A DNA stretch of 64,000 bases from Gammaproteobacteria bacterium (GCA_023475025.1 JAMCWB010000051.1:118458-182457), one strand, 5' to 3'. Shown: positions 38,475-49,525, counted from the stretch's first letter. Numbers and translations: made by a program. The notes: generated by a model not told the origin, from the sequence alone.

Positions 38475-39504
38475 CCCCCTTGAGTGCTTGGCGGGCTGAG
38501 GTGTCCAGCCCGCTGACCCTATAGCCGTTTCGCCCGGCATGCTTGGCCTGATACAGGCATTCATCAGCCTCATGCAGCCAGGCCTGCCAGTTCTCTTGCT
38601 GGCCTAAAGACGCACCACCAATGGACACGGTAACGGGTCCACCCGGGCTGCGGATCTGCTCGGCGACTGCGTTACACAGGTGCTTCGCGGCGCGCTCAAG
38701 ACCCAGCCTGTCCACCTGGGGGAGCAGCAAGACAAACTCTTCGCCACCCAGACGAAACAAGCGATCCGATTCCCGGCTGGCACTTTCCAGCAAACTGGCA
38801 ACCTCTACCAGTACCTGATCCCCTGCCTTATGGCCATACAGATCATTGACCCGTTTAAAGTGATCCAGGTCCAGCATCAATATCCCGAATTGCTTGCCGT
38901 AACGGCGATACTCAGCCATGGCGATGCTCAGCTCACGCTCCATGGTGCGCCGGTTAGCGGTTGAGGTCAGCGGGTCAAGGGTTGCCAGCGTATTCAACTG
39001 CTCGCGCTGGCGGCGCCCTCTGAAGGCAAAGACAAAAGCAAAGAAGCTGGCGATCCCACTGGTCACCACGAAGGACATCATCTGGTAGTTGCTTTCAAAC
39101 ACCTGTGCGTTCGGCATCAAGCCAAGCACACAAATCGCCAGCAACGCCATGCTGGTAGCCAGCAGACTTTGCAGCGGCGGGACCACGAAAAAGTTGAACA
39201 TGATCAGGGTATAGAACCAGAACAGGCCATTCACACCCAGATTGTTGGCTACAATAACCGCGCCGACGGAGAAGATGACAGCCAGAAACTGCCCTGGTCG
39301 AATAGTATCGCCGGTAACCCAGGCCCAGCGCACCGCGCCAATGGTGCAGAGCACCAGAATGGAATCGACGACGCCAACCAGATAATTGCCCTCAATCAGG
39401 CGGTAGATAGCGTAGGGTGTTATGCCAATGAAGGCACAGAGGCCAACCAGCATGATGATTGACAACTGAAAGTCGTGTTTGAGGCGGTTCCAGAACTCAG
39501 CCAT
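38458..39504 (-). CDS. Membrane diguanylate cyclase
   Basis: 348 residues. About six N-terminal helices (IIMLVGLCAFIGITPYAIY onward) are followed by a C-terminal GGDEF domain with RLGGEEF and an I-site RESD five residues before, so both synthesis and product inhibition are expected. ATG 39504 is chosen, since the 13-codon extension from a GTG at 39543 is AT-rich and looks like promoter sequence. No dedicated partner is adjacent. Confidence 0.85.
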   Translation of the reverse strand: MAEFWNRLKHDFQLSIIMLVGLCAFIGITPYAIYRLIEGNYLVGVVDSILVLCTIGAVRWAWVTGDTIRPGQFLAVIFSVGAVIVANNLGVNGLFWFYTLIMFNFFVVPPLQSLLATSMALLAICVLGLMPNAQVFESNYQMMSFVVTSGIASFFAFVFAFRGRRQREQLNTLATLDPLTSTANRRTMERELSIAMAEYRRYGKQFGILMLDLDHFKRVNDLYGHKAGDQVLVEVASLLESASRESDRLFRLGGEEFVLLLPQVDRLGLERAAKHLCNAVAEQIRSPGGPVTVSIGGASLGQQENWQAWLHEADECLYQAKHAGRNGYRVSGLDTSARQALKGVSGTD

Positions 39505-39596
39505 GCTCAGTCTCGGTATATTATTTTTATACCTGAAGCGCACTATGCCGGCACCTCAAGTCAATACTGGAACTGTACGCCTGCTTTTGGTCACAG

Positions 39597-39617
39597 GCAA
39601 GCAGCAAGCAGCAAGCA
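39597..39617. repeat. Three tandem copies of a heptamer
   Basis: GCAAGCA is repeated three times head to tail in the gap between the diguanylate cyclase and sufE. Its role is unknown. Confidence 0.7.
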
Positions 39618-39659
39618 ACATCAAAGCGCCATTGCTTTTCTTGCTAACCATTCAGGGCC

Positions 39660-39687
39660 TGCCCCTGACTTCATGCCCCTGACCTCA
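39660..39687. repeat. Direct 14-base repeat at the end of sufE
   Basis: TGCCCCTGACTTCA is followed at once by TGCCCCTGACCTCA. The second copy includes the sufE stop. The CCCCTGACC core resembles the REP-like element at 48254-48283. Confidence 0.55.
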
Positions 39688-40098
39688 GGCGGCCGTGGCC
39701 TGAATACGCGACACCATGGCCTTGAGGCCGTTGCCTCGCGTCGGGCTCAGGTGTTTGAGCAGGTTGAGCTGCTCGAAATACGCCTCAATCGGGAAGGCCT
39801 GGATTTCGCTGCGGGTCTTGCCGTTGTAGGCAGCCAGCACAACCGCAAGCAGCCCCTTGACGATAAAGGCATCACTATCAGCGTCGAAATACAGCTTACC
39901 GCCCTCCTCCCGGCTCACCAACCACACCTGACTCTGGCAGCCACGCACCAGATTGCTGTCCGTACGCTCCGCTACATCCAGCGCTGGCAACTCACGCCCC
40001 AGATCAATAATGTATTTGTAGCGATCTTCCCAGCTATCGAAAAAGCTCAGGGTCTCAACAATATCGTCAGCGGTGATCTCGGTGCCAAACTGGCTCAT
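39685..40098 (-). CDS. sufE: SufE cysteine desulfuration protein
   Basis: 137 residues. The sulfur-accepting Cys54 sits in SNLVRGCQSQVWL. SufE takes persulfide sulfur from SufS and passes it to SufBCD. ATG 40098 has GAGGAT five bases upstream. It is the last gene of the suf cluster and is separated from sufT by a MITE, so its expression depends on readthrough of that element or on a promoter inside it. Confidence 0.92.
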   Translation of the reverse strand: MSQFGTEITADDIVETLSFFDSWEDRYKYIIDLGRELPALDVAERTDSNLVRGCQSQVWLVSREEGGKLYFDADSDAFIVKGLLAVVLAAYNGKTRSEIQAFPIEAYFEQLNLLKHLSPTRGNGLKAMVSRIQATAA

Positions 40099-40123
40099 GC
40101 ACAATCCTCAAGAAAATAGGCAA

Positions 40124-40264
40124 AGGAAGCCTCTGAAAACGTAGGCGAGGCCGTCGCAGCAAGGCAAAAATAGCCGAAAAAGCGCAGTTTACGTGCTGTA
40201 AATGAGCATTTTGAGGCTGTTTTAACGCAGATGCGCCAACGCAGGTAGTTTTCAGAGGCTTCCT
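40124..40264. mobile_element. 141-base MITE-like element with 17-base perfect terminal inverted repeats
   Basis: AGGAAGCCTCTGAAAAC at 40124-40140 is matched exactly in inverse at 40248-40264. The interior has no coding capacity and is AT-richer than the neighbours. No clear target duplication is visible. It lies between sufT and sufE, and its right end supplies the last two bases of the sufT stop codon region (CTA on the plus strand). The ends resemble IS5-type elements, which is a guess. Confidence 0.75.
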
Positions 40265-40796
40265 AAAAGAACATACCGGTTTCAAGCTGCGCCTCTTCAC
40301 TCATCATCTCGCGGCTCCAGGGCGGGTCAAAGACCAGATCCACCACCACCGTTTCGACATTCGGCACCAGACGCACGCGGTACTCTACATCACCGACCAG
40401 TACCGGGCCCATGCCGCAGGCGGGTGCGGTCAGGGTCATCTGGATATCCACACGCTTGGCCGCCTGATCAATAGCGACCGCGTAGATCAGGCCAAGATTG
40501 ACCAGATCGACCGGAATTTCCGGATCGAACACGGTTTTCAGCGCCGTCCATACCTGCTCTTCGTTGATCTGGTCATCAGCCGGCGCGGGGAACTCGAGCA
40601 CTTCCTTTTCCAGGCCGAGCTTATCGGCATCGGTGCCATCAACCCGCACCATCTGACCGTGATAGGTCAGGGTGTAATTACCCCCGAGGGCCTGGGTGAT
40701 GGTGACAAAAGTATCTTTGGGAATGGTCAGCGGCGTGCCGTCCGGAACCCGACGCGCAGGGCAATCAGCCTGCGCTACTACCATACGTCTTTCCAT
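40263..40796 (-). CDS. sufT: SufT (DUF59/MIP18-family Fe-S assembly protein)
   Basis: 177 residues. The MIP18 domain occupies the second half (FDPEIPVDLVNLGLIY, TLTAPACGMGPVLVGDV with the conserved Cys). The N-terminal extension GTPLTIPKDTFVTITQALGG is typical of SufT. SufT helps maturation of Fe-S proteins under demand. The stop TAG is at the edge of the inserted MITE, so the last residues (ETGMFF) may have been altered by the insertion. Confidence 0.9.
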   Translation of the reverse strand: MERRMVVAQADCPARRVPDGTPLTIPKDTFVTITQALGGNYTLTYHGQMVRVDGTDADKLGLEKEVLEFPAPADDQINEEQVWTALKTVFDPEIPVDLVNLGLIYAVAIDQAAKRVDIQMTLTAPACGMGPVLVGDVEYRVRLVPNVETVVVDLVFDPPWSREMMSEEAQLETGMFF

Positions 40797-40803
40797 TATC
40801 GGC

Positions 40804-41160
40804 TCAATTCACACTGAAACTTTCACCGCAACCGCACTCGTCGGTCACGTTGGGATTGATAAACTTGATCTGCTGGTTGATCCCTTCACGTACCAGGTCG
40901 ATCTGCGCGCCATTGAGCACGCCCAGGCTATCCTTGGCAATCAACAGGCGGATACCCGTATCAAGTGTATATTCAAGATCATCAGGCTCGCCCTGCTCGA
41001 CCATATCAATCACATACATAAAGCCGGTGCAGCCACTTTTCTTCACGCTGACGCGCACGGCACGGCCGGGCTGATTGGCCAGTTGGCGCTGAAAATGCGC
41101 CTTCGCCGCGGGTGTTACCGAGACGGCCTGAGCTTGCGGATCAAAAGATTCAACGTTCAT
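40804..41160 (-). CDS. sufA: SufA/IscA-type A-type Fe-S carrier
   Basis: 118 residues with the three ligand cysteines of A-type carriers: Cys44 (KKSGCTGF) and Cys109 and Cys111 (DECGCGESF). It carries clusters from SufBCD to targets. It follows sufS by nine bases and precedes sufT by seven. Confidence 0.92.
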   Translation of the reverse strand: MNVESFDPQAQAVSVTPAAKAHFQRQLANQPGRAVRVSVKKSGCTGFMYVIDMVEQGEPDDLEYTLDTGIRLLIAKDSLGVLNGAQIDLVREGINQQIKFINPNVTDECGCGESFSVN

Positions 41161-41169
41161 GCTGGCCTC

Positions 41170-42409
<1,240 letters not shown>

Positions 42410-42417
<8 letters not shown>

Positions 42418-43717
42418 AGCTGATATGCCCCACTTGCTCACTGCCCTCACCAAAGAGCGCGGTCAGGCGTGGACGCAGATAGTCGCGGATCGCCTGCTCT
42501 GGCACCTGATCAATCAACTCATTGATAAACCCGAAGCTCAGCATGGTGCGGGCATCCTGCTCACTGATACCCCGGCTCATCAGATAGAACATGGACGTCT
42601 GATCCAGCTGGGCAATAGTGGCGCCGTGAGCACACTTCACATCGTCGGCATAGATCTCCAGCTCGGGCTTGGTATTGACTTCAGCCTTGGGCGAGGTCAG
42701 CAAATTCTTGTTGCTGAGTTCAGCCAGGGTTTTCTGTGCCTGCGGGTGGATATGGATACGCCCGTTGAATACCGCCTTGGCAGCATCACCGACAATGCCG
42801 CGGAACACCTCATTGCTGGTGCAGTGGGGTACGCAATGTTCGACATTGGTGTGGTAATCAATCAGCTGTTTGTTACGCGGCAGGTAAACCCCATTAAGCG
42901 CCATGTGCGAGCCTTCGCCACGCATATTGCACTGGTAGTCAATGCGCTTGAGGCGACTGCCCTGGGCCAGGGTAAAGCCAAGAAAACGCGCATCACGCAG
43001 CAGATTGACATGCACGCCACCGACGTGGAGCAAGCCTTCCTGCTCCAGATTGATGCGGTAGTGCTGCAGCTGCGCATTGGCGCCAACCACCACCTCGGTC
43101 AGGCTGTTGACGAAACCGTTCTGCTCGGCACTGTCAGAGGCATAATGCTCAATCACTTCTGCCTGGCTGTTGTCTTCCAGCACCACCAGCAAGCGCTGCT
43201 GGGCAACACTGGGGGTGGCTTCCGGCGTGGCGATATTGAGCACATATACCGGCTTCTCCAGCACCTGATTGCGCGGCACGTGCACCAGCAGGCCACCGGC
43301 CAGCCAGGCGTTGCTCAGGGCCGCAAACAGATGACGCTGGCTGTCCACCACCTTGCCCAGGTGCTGTTCAATCAGGATTTGCTGTTGCGCGTCGGCATCC
43401 GCAAAGTGCACGACACCTGCCGGCAAGGGCGAAGAATCCGCCGCGGAAAAGCGGCCGTTGATAAACACCAGACGGGTGGCATCAAGCTCGATGGCTTCAA
43501 CATCCTGCTGCCAGTTGCTCAGTTCCGCCGTCGCCCATTGGCTGGGCGCATCCTGTTGCAAGGCGGTCAGCGGGGTGTATTTCCACGCCTCGGTCTTGCG
43601 CCCTGGCCACTTGGCCGAAGTCCAGGCCTGCTCACCTTGCTGGCGCAGCGCGCTCAGCCAGTCAGGCCCGTGCTGCTCGGCAGCCAGTTTCATGGCAATC
43701 TGTTGAAAGTCACTCAT
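42410..43717 (-). CDS. sufD: SufD scaffold subunit
   Basis: 435 residues with the SufBD core in the C-terminal half, including SHMALNGVYLPRNKQLIDYH, FNGRIHIHPQAQKT and EIYADDVKCAHGATI. It pairs with SufB and SufC. The start at 43717 lies five bases after the sufC stop and has GAGGTGG upstream; a reading from 43789 would overlap sufC. Confidence 0.93.
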
Positions 43718-43721
43718 GGTT

Positions 43722-44471
43722 TCAGGCCACCTCTTCTTCCAGCCAGCCGTAGCCTTTGGCTTCCAGCTCCAGGGCCAGGCTCTTGTCACCCGATTTGACG
43801 ATGCGACCGTTGGCCAGCACGTGCACGTAATCAGGCACGATATAGTCGAGCAGGCGCTGATAGTGGGTTACCACAATAAAGCTGCGGTTGGCGTCACGCA
43901 TGGCGTTCACACCATCGGCAACCACCTGCAGGGCATCGATATCCAGACCGGAATCGGTCTCATCCAGAATGCACAGCTCAGGCTCAAGCAGCATCATCTG
44001 CATCAGCTCGTTGCGCTTCTTCTCGCCACCGGAAAAGCCTTCGTTAACGCCACGCTTGAGAAAAGCCGCGTCCAGATCCACTTTCTTGCTGGTTTCGCGT
44101 GCCAGCTTCATGAATTCGACTGCGGACAGCTCGGGCTGCCCCTGGTGCTTGCGCTTGGCATCCACCGAGGCCTTGAGAAACTCCATATTGCTGACACCGG
44201 GAATCTCCACCGGGTATTGAAAAGCCAGAAACAGACCTTCGCGGGCACGCTCTTCGGTATCCATCTCCAGCAAGTCCTTGCCCTTGAACTGGATAGATCC
44301 GGCAGTGGCCTCATAACCCGGGCGCGCAGCCAGCACGTTACCCAGGGTACTTTTACCGGCGCCATTGGGCCCCATGATCGCATGCACCTCACCCGGCTTG
44401 ATCTCCAGATCCAAACCCTTGATGATCTCTTTCTCTTCAACGTTGGCGAACAAGCCCTTGATATTAAGCAT
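43722..44471 (-). CDS. sufC: SufC ATPase
   Basis: 249 residues. Walker A is GPNGAGKST, the signature is FSGGEKKRNE and Walker B is LCILDETDSGLD with the SufC-specific tail. It energises the SufBCD scaffold. It follows sufB by 48 bases on the same strand. Confidence 0.95.
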   Translation of the reverse strand: MLNIKGLFANVEEKEIIKGLDLEIKPGEVHAIMGPNGAGKSTLGNVLAARPGYEATAGSIQFKGKDLLEMDTEERAREGLFLAFQYPVEIPGVSNMEFLKASVDAKRKHQGQPELSAVEFMKLARETSKKVDLDAAFLKRGVNEGFSGGEKKRNELMQMMLLEPELCILDETDSGLDIDALQVVADGVNAMRDANRSFIVVTHYQRLLDYIVPDYVHVLANGRIVKSGDKSLALELEAKGYGWLEEEVA

Positions 44472-44519
44472 CTTTTTACCTGAATTCTGTATTGGTCGTA
44501 GATCTGCAAAACCGGTGGA

Positions 44520-45956
44520 TCAACCCACCGAACCTTCCAGACTGACTTCGAGCAATTTGCCGGCTTCCACCGCAAACTCCATCGGCAGCTCTTTGAACAC
44601 TTCACGGCAGAAACCGTTGACGATCATTGAAATCGCCTTTTCAGCATCCAGCCCGCGTTGCTGGCAAAGGAACAGCTGATCATCGCTGACCTTGGACGTG
44701 GTCGCCTCGTGCTCAACGACGGCGCTCGGATTCTTGCTTTCGATGTAGGGGAAGGTATGTGCACCGCACTGATCACCGATCAACAGCGAATCACACTGGG
44801 TAAAGTTGCGCGCACCCTCGGCACCCGGGTTGATTCGCACCAGCCCGCGGTAGGAACTATTACTTTTACCGGCAGAGATACCCTTGGCAATGATGGTTGA
44901 GCGGGTGTTCTTGCCCAGGTGAATCATCTTGGTGCCAGTATCAGCCTGCTGGAAATTATTGGTCAGCGCGACGGAATAGAACTCACCCACACTGTTGTCA
45001 CCCTTGAGGATGCAGCTGGGGTACTTCCAGGTGACCGCTGAACCGGTTTCAACCTGAGTCCAGGAAATCTTTGCGTTGGTATGGCAAACGCCACGCTTGG
45101 TCACAAAGTTGTAGATACCGCCCTTGCCTTCCGCATTACCCGGATACCAGTTCTGCACCGTGGAATACTTGATATTAGCGTTATCCAGCGCCACCAGCTC
45201 GACAACCGCAGCGTGCAGCTGGTTCTCATCGCGCATGGGTGCGGTACAACCTTCCAGGTAACTGACCTGGCTGCCCTCTTCGGCAATGATCAAGGTGCGT
45301 TCAAACTGCCCGGTGTTCATTTCATTGATGCGGAAATAGGTCGACAGCTCCATCGGGCAGCGCACGCCCTTGGGAATGTAGACGAACGAGCCATCGGAAA
45401 ATACGGCTGAATTGAGCGCAGCGTAATAGTTGTCCTTTTGCGGCACCACACTACCCAGGTACTTTTGCACCAGCTCGGGATAGTCCTTGATCGCTTCGCT
45501 GATCGGACAGAAGATCACGCCGGCTTCATGCAATTTCTTGCGAAAGGTGGTGACGACCGAGACCGAGTCAAAAACCGCATCCACCGCCACCCCGGCAAGC
45601 ATTTCCTGCTCATGCAGGGGAATGCCGAGCTTTTCATAGGTCGCCAGCAATTCCGGATCGACTTCATCCAGGCTTTGCGGCTTGTCTGCCATGCTTTTGG
45701 GTGCGGAATAGTAGGACACCGCCTGAAAATCAATCTCCGGATAATGCACATGGGCCCAGGTCGGCTCGGTCATTTCCTGCCAGGCACGGAAGGCTTTCAG
45801 GCGCCACTCGAGCATCCACTCGGGCTCTTCCTTCTTGGCAGAAATAAAACGCACCACGTCTTCATTCAGACCCGGTGGCAGGGTGTCCGATTCAATAGCG
45901 GAATGGAACCCGGCCGCGTAGTCCTTGCGGATAAGGCTTTCGACTTGATCAGTCAC
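44520..45956 (-). CDS. sufB: SufB scaffold subunit
   Basis: 478 residues. Blocks typical of SufB include [54 protein letters not shown] and the C-terminal ECAT-like region ([17 protein letters not shown]). SufBC2D is the assembly scaffold. The start is GTG 45956 with GAGGTG seven bases upstream. An inverted repeat at 45974-45999 lies just ahead. Confidence 0.95.
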   Translation of the reverse strand: MTDQVESLIRKDYAAGFHSAIESDTLPPGLNEDVVRFISAKKEEPEWMLEWRLKAFRAWQEMTEPTWAHVHYPEIDFQAVSYYSAPKSMADKPQSLDEVDPELLATYEKLGIPLHEQEMLAGVAVDAVFDSVSVVTTFRKKLHEAGVIFCPISEAIKDYPELVQKYLGSVVPQKDNYYAALNSAVFSDGSFVYIPKGVRCPMELSTYFRINEMNTGQFERTLIIAEEGSQVSYLEGCTAPMRDENQLHAAVVELVALDNANIKYSTVQNWYPGNAEGKGGIYNFVTKRGVCHTNAKISWTQVETGSAVTWKYPSCILKGDNSVGEFYSVALTNNFQQADTGTKMIHLGKNTRSTIIAKGISAGKSNSSYRGLVRINPGAEGARNFTQCDSLLIGDQCGAHTFPYIESKNPSAVVEHEATTSKVSDDQLFLCQQRGLDAEKAISMIVNGFCREVFKELPMEFAVEAGKLLEVSLEGSVG

Positions 45957-45973
45957 GGTATCACCTCAATTGC

Positions 45974-45999
45974 GTGGCACTCCCCGCAGGGCGTGCCAC
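45974..45999 (-). other. Hairpin between iscR and sufB
   Basis: GTGGCAC pairs with GTGCCAC, and CCC/GGG extends the stem inside, around CGCA. It lies 18 bases before the sufB GTG in the iscR-suf leader, with no T run. It could adjust translation of sufB or be an RNA processing site. Confidence 0.4.
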
Positions 46000-46101
46000 T
46001 ACTTCATATCAGGCAGGCAGTCTTGGCTGCCGTGGTGTGGCTCTGTTGGCCACTTGGGAATGCGTGCAGGCTGCAACGTGTATCATCAGCCGCACATTAT
46101 C

Positions 46102-46584
46102 TCAGATAATGCGTTCCAACGGCTCGATCGGTGCCGACCGATTGCAACCAAGCAAGTCCTGTCGCTCACTGACGCGACGAATATCGGCACGGGCAACCAG
46201 CTCAGCCAGGCTGATCTCATCCAGAAACTGGTGCAGGCGATCACTCAGGTCCGACCACAAATGGTGCGTCAGGCAGACATCACCATTCTGGCAGTCGCCC
46301 TTGCCGCGACAGCGGGTGGCGTCCATCGAGTCATTCACCGCCTCGACAATCTGCGCCACGCTGATATTGGCAGCACCGCCGGATAAACGGTAACCACCAC
46401 CCGGCCCACGAATACTTTCGACCAGCTGGTTGCGCCGCAATTTGGCGAAAAGCTGCTCCAGGTAAGAAATGGAAACACCCTGACGCTGAGATATATCAGC
46501 CAGCGTAATCGGCCCTTCACTCTCGTGCAGGGCCAGATCCAGCATCGCCGTGACAGCGTAACGACCTTTGGTTGTCAAACGCAT
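46102..46584 (-). CDS. iscR: IscR, Rrf2-family Fe-S-sensing regulator
   Basis: 160 residues starting [20 protein letters not shown]. The cluster ligands fall at Cys92, Cys98, Cys104 and His107, exactly as in E. coli IscR. The winged helix includes [20 protein letters not shown]. When it carries [2Fe-2S] it represses its own operon through type 1 sites, and here such a site lies 40 bases upstream. This gene leads suf genes instead of isc genes. The longer reading from 46644 would cover the operator and is rejected. Confidence 0.94.
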   Translation of the reverse strand: MRLTTKGRYAVTAMLDLALHESEGPITLADISQRQGVSISYLEQLFAKLRRNQLVESIRGPGGGYRLSGGAANISVAQIVEAVNDSMDATRCRGKGDCQNGDVCLTHHLWSDLSDRLHQFLDEISLAELVARADIRRVSERQDLLGCNRSAPIEPLERII

Positions 46585-46623
46585 AGAATAATCCAAGCCA
46601 TTGATTTCAGGGCTTATGGTGCA

Positions 46624-46648
46624 ATAGCCAACCAAAACAGTCAACTAT
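46624..46648 (-). promoter_or_regulatory. Type 1 IscR box over the iscR-suf promoter
   Basis: Read on the minus strand it begins ATAGTTGACTG and ends GGCTAT. It matches 23 of 25 positions of the E. coli type 1 consensus as I remember it. TTGACT inside it is a plausible -35. Binding of [2Fe-2S]-IscR would repress the operon. Confidence 0.75.
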
Positions 46649-46813
46649 TAAGCGAATACTGACATAGTCATATACATTTTATGGGTATTCAGCGATCCCC
46701 GCAAAAAGCGTTGTCAGACCATTCCCCACCTCTATTGGGGGTGATACAAAGCCCTGCCAAGTGCTATTGTGTGAACCACTTTTATAAATAGACCAGCAAG
46801 GAGTCACCTACCG

Positions 46814-48244
46814 ATGAGTCACGAGAAGCAGTTCTACATCAACGGTCAGTGGGTCGCACCCAAGGGCGACAAGACCCTGGATGTGATCAATCCAGCCGAT
46901 GAAAGCGTTGCCGCCACTATCGCACTGGGTAACCACGAAGACGTAGACCTGGCTGTTGACGCCGCCAGAAAGGCCTTTGATAGCTACTCACAGAGCAGCC
47001 GCGAAGAGCGCATTGCACTGCTGGAGCGCATCATCGACGTCTTCAAGAAACGCATGGACGACGTAGCCGCCTCCATCCAGACCGAAATGGGTGCGCCGAC
47101 CAAGCTGGCCAAACAAGCCCAGGCCGCATCGGGTCTCGGCCATCTCATGACCGCTCTGGACGTGCTGAAACACTTCGAGTTCGATGAAGAAATTGGCACT
47201 ACCCTGGTCACCAAGGAACCCATTGGCGTCTGCGGTCTTATCACCCCGTGGAACTGGCCGATGAACCAGTTGACCTGCAAAGTAGCCCCCGCTTTGGCAA
47301 CCGGCTGCACCATGGTGCTCAAGCCCTCTGAAGTTGCCCCGTTGTCGGCATTGATGCTGGCAGAGATTCTGGACGAGGCTGGTGTTCCGGCAGGCGTTTT
47401 CAACATGGTCAATGGCGATGGCCCCACCGTAGGTGCCGCCATGTCTGCTCACCCGGATATCGACATGATGTCCTTCACCGGCTCAACCGCTGCCGGCCGC
47501 CTGGTCATGAAAGCTGGCGCTGACACCATCAAGCGCGTCGCGCTGGAACTCGGCGGCAAGTCTGCCAACATACTGCTGGACGACGTTGATTTCGACAAAT
47601 CCGTCAAGCACGCCGTGTTCAGCTGCATGAACAACACCGGGCAGTCCTGCAACGCCCCAACCCGCCTGCTGGTCCCCAATGACAAGATGGAGGCCGTTGC
47701 CGAAATGGCTGCGGCTGTTTGCGCCAAGGTCAAGGCCGGTCACCCGCAAGCGGAAGACACTATCATGGGCCCCGTTGTATCCCAGGCCCAGTGGAACAAG
47801 ATTCAGGACCTGATCAAGACCGGCATTGACGAAGGCGCCAAACTGATCACCGGCGGCCCCGGCAAGCCGGACGGCCTGGAAACCGGGTACTACGTCAAAC
47901 CCACCATCTTCACGCACGTCACCAACGATATGACCATCGCCCGCGAAGAAATCTTCGGGCCTGTGCTGTCCATCATTGGTTATGCCGATGAAGATGATGC
48001 CGTGCGTATTGCCAACGATACCCGCTACGGCCTGTCAGGTTATGTGTCATCCAGCGACCTGGACCGCGCCCGCAAGGTCGCCCGTCGTATGCGCACCGGC
48101 ATGATCCACATCAACGGCGCGCCCGGCGACAACAAGGCACCCTTCGGCGGCTACAAGGAATCCGGCAACGGCCGCGAGTGGGGCCACCACGGCTTCGAAG
48201 ACTTCCTCGAAATCAAATCCATGTTCGGCTACAACCCCAAGTAA
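46814..48244 (+). CDS. NAD(P)-dependent aldehyde dehydrogenase
   Basis: 476 residues. The active-site blocks are LELGGKSANI (Glu) and NTGQSCNAPTRL (Cys nucleophile). TPWNWPMNQLTCKVAPALA with LKPSE and FTGSTAAGR bind the cofactor. The C-terminus PFGGYKESGNGREWG is usual. The family oxidises aldehydes to acids; the specific substrate is open. It diverges from iscR with a 229-base gap and is not in an operon. Confidence 0.92.
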   Translation: MSHEKQFYINGQWVAPKGDKTLDVINPADESVAATIALGNHEDVDLAVDAARKAFDSYSQSSREERIALLERIIDVFKKRMDDVAASIQTEMGAPTKLAKQAQAASGLGHLMTALDVLKHFEFDEEIGTTLVTKEPIGVCGLITPWNWPMNQLTCKVAPALATGCTMVLKPSEVAPLSALMLAEILDEAGVPAGVFNMVNGDGPTVGAAMSAHPDIDMMSFTGSTAAGRLVMKAGADTIKRVALELGGKSANILLDDVDFDKSVKHAVFSCMNNTGQSCNAPTRLLVPNDKMEAVAEMAAAVCAKVKAGHPQAEDTIMGPVVSQAQWNKIQDLIKTGIDEGAKLITGGPGKPDGLETGYYVKPTIFTHVTNDMTIAREEIFGPVLSIIGYADEDDAVRIANDTRYGLSGYVSSSDLDRARKVARRMRTGMIHINGAPGDNKAPFGGYKESGNGREWGHHGFEDFLEIKSMFGYNPK

Positions 48245-48253
48245 ACAAAAATC

Positions 48254-48283
48254 GGGGTCAGGTCTTGCGTTTTGCCTGGCCCC
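48254..48283. repeat. REP-like hairpin after the aldehyde dehydrogenase
   Basis: GGGGTCAGG and CCTGGCCCC pair around TCTTGCGTTTTG with one G-T wobble, nine bases after the stop. GGGGTCAGG followed by TCTTGC is a phrase I recall from REP elements linked to RAYT transposases. It may also act as a weak terminator. Confidence 0.45.
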
Positions 48284-48299
48284 CTCCCTTACCCCTCAA

Positions 48300-48713
48300 T
48301 CACACCTTCACTGCATCGCCTACAGCTGGATCAAAGCGCTCCCGCAGCCATTGATTGATATCGCCGGACTCATAGATCCACTGTTGCTGCCCGTCACCTT
48401 GAGTGACCCGCAGGCACGGCACCTTGATGTGTCCCCCGCCATGCTCCAGTTCAGCGCGCTGCTCGGCATTGTTGCGGGCGTCCCGCAATTCAATATTCAG
48501 CCCCAACCGGGCGATTTCCTTGCGGACTTTTACGCAGAACGGGCAGGCCTGAAACTGGTACAAAGCCAGATTTTCACAGGACCGATCAACCGCAGCTTGA
48601 TCGTCGGCTGAACGTGACAAGGCCTTGGGTGTGGTGAGTTTCTCCATCAGCAGGATCACCGGAGTCAATACCAGGCGAACAAAACGGAAGAAATAACGGA
48701 TAATGAGTCTCAT
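48300..48713 (-). CDS. Glutaredoxin/GST-N-like protein with membrane-proximal N-terminus
   Basis: 137 residues. A hydrophobic N-terminus (LIIRYFFRFVRLVLTPVILL) is followed by a thioredoxin fold with the redox motif QACPFCVKVRKEIARLG and the cis-Pro region KVPCLRV. The end YESGDINQWLRERF matches the GST N-terminal or glutaredoxin fold. ATG 48713 has AAGG eight bases upstream. It is probably a thiol-disulfide oxidoreductase at the membrane; the partner is unknown. Confidence 0.83.
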   Translation of the reverse strand: MRLIIRYFFRFVRLVLTPVILLMEKLTTPKALSRSADDQAAVDRSCENLALYQFQACPFCVKVRKEIARLGLNIELRDARNNAEQRAELEHGGGHIKVPCLRVTQGDGQQQWIYESGDINQWLRERFDPAVGDAVKV

Positions 48714-48808
48714 CGAATCAGCCTTGAAATCGGGAAATGGTCTTTGGCGGCGGCCGATGGTAACAGCTTGGGACTGCACACGTCAGGAACTTCGCCGCCT
48801 GACGAATC

Positions 48809-49525
48809 TCACAACTCGGCGTTGTGATAGACGTTCTGCACATCGTCCAGATCATTGAGCATGTCGAGAAACTTCTCGAACATCGGCATATCATCGGCTT
48901 CAATCGGAGTGTTGGTCTGCGGCAGGAACTGGATCTCATCGACCTGAAAATCAATCTCGCCGAGGGCATCAACCAGTGCCTGCTTGGCCTTGAAGTGCTC
49001 GCTGTGCGGGGCAAACACAGTGATCATGCCGTCTTCATTTTCGATGTCGGTGACATCCACATCGGCCATCATCAAGGCTTCCAGTACCGCCTCTTCATCG
49101 TCAGCGGCAAAGGACAGAATCGCGCAATGGTCAAACAGGTGGCTGACGCTGCCGGCGTTGCCGATCTTGGCCTTGGTCTTGGTAAAGCACTGGCGCACAT
49201 CGGCAAAGGTGCGGTTGGGATTGTCGGTCAGGCAGTCAACGATCACCATGCAGTTACCGGGGCCAAAGCCTTCATAGCGGGCAACCGCAAAATCTTCACC
49301 ACCGGTGCCGCGGGCTTTTTCCAGTGCTTTGTCAATCACATGCGTGGGTACCTGGGCCTTCTTGGCACGCTCGATCAGGCCACGCAGCGCCAGGTTGGCA
49401 TCAGGGTCGGGGCTACCAGATTTTGCGGTCACGTAGAGTTCACGGGCAAACTTGCTGTACACCTTGGTTTTGGCGTCGGCCGTTTTAGCCATGGATTCTT
49501 TGCGGTTCTGATAAGCGCGACCCAT
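48809..49525 (-). CDS. YebC/PmpR-family protein
   Basis: 238 residues starting [20 protein letters not shown], the YebC family start. [19 protein letters not shown] and later [15 protein letters not shown] are conserved. Members have been described as transcription regulators and more recently as translation factors acting on ribosomes at proline-rich stretches. The start has AGGA upstream; the longer reading from 49615 is not supported. Confidence 0.9.
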   Translation of the reverse strand: MGRAYQNRKESMAKTADAKTKVYSKFARELYVTAKSGSPDPDANLALRGLIERAKKAQVPTHVIDKALEKARGTGGEDFAVARYEGFGPGNCMVIVDCLTDNPNRTFADVRQCFTKTKAKIGNAGSVSHLFDHCAILSFAADDEEAVLEALMMADVDVTDIENEDGMITVFAPHSEHFKAKQALVDALGEIDFQVDEIQFLPQTNTPIEADDMPMFEKFLDMLNDLDDVQNVYHNAEL

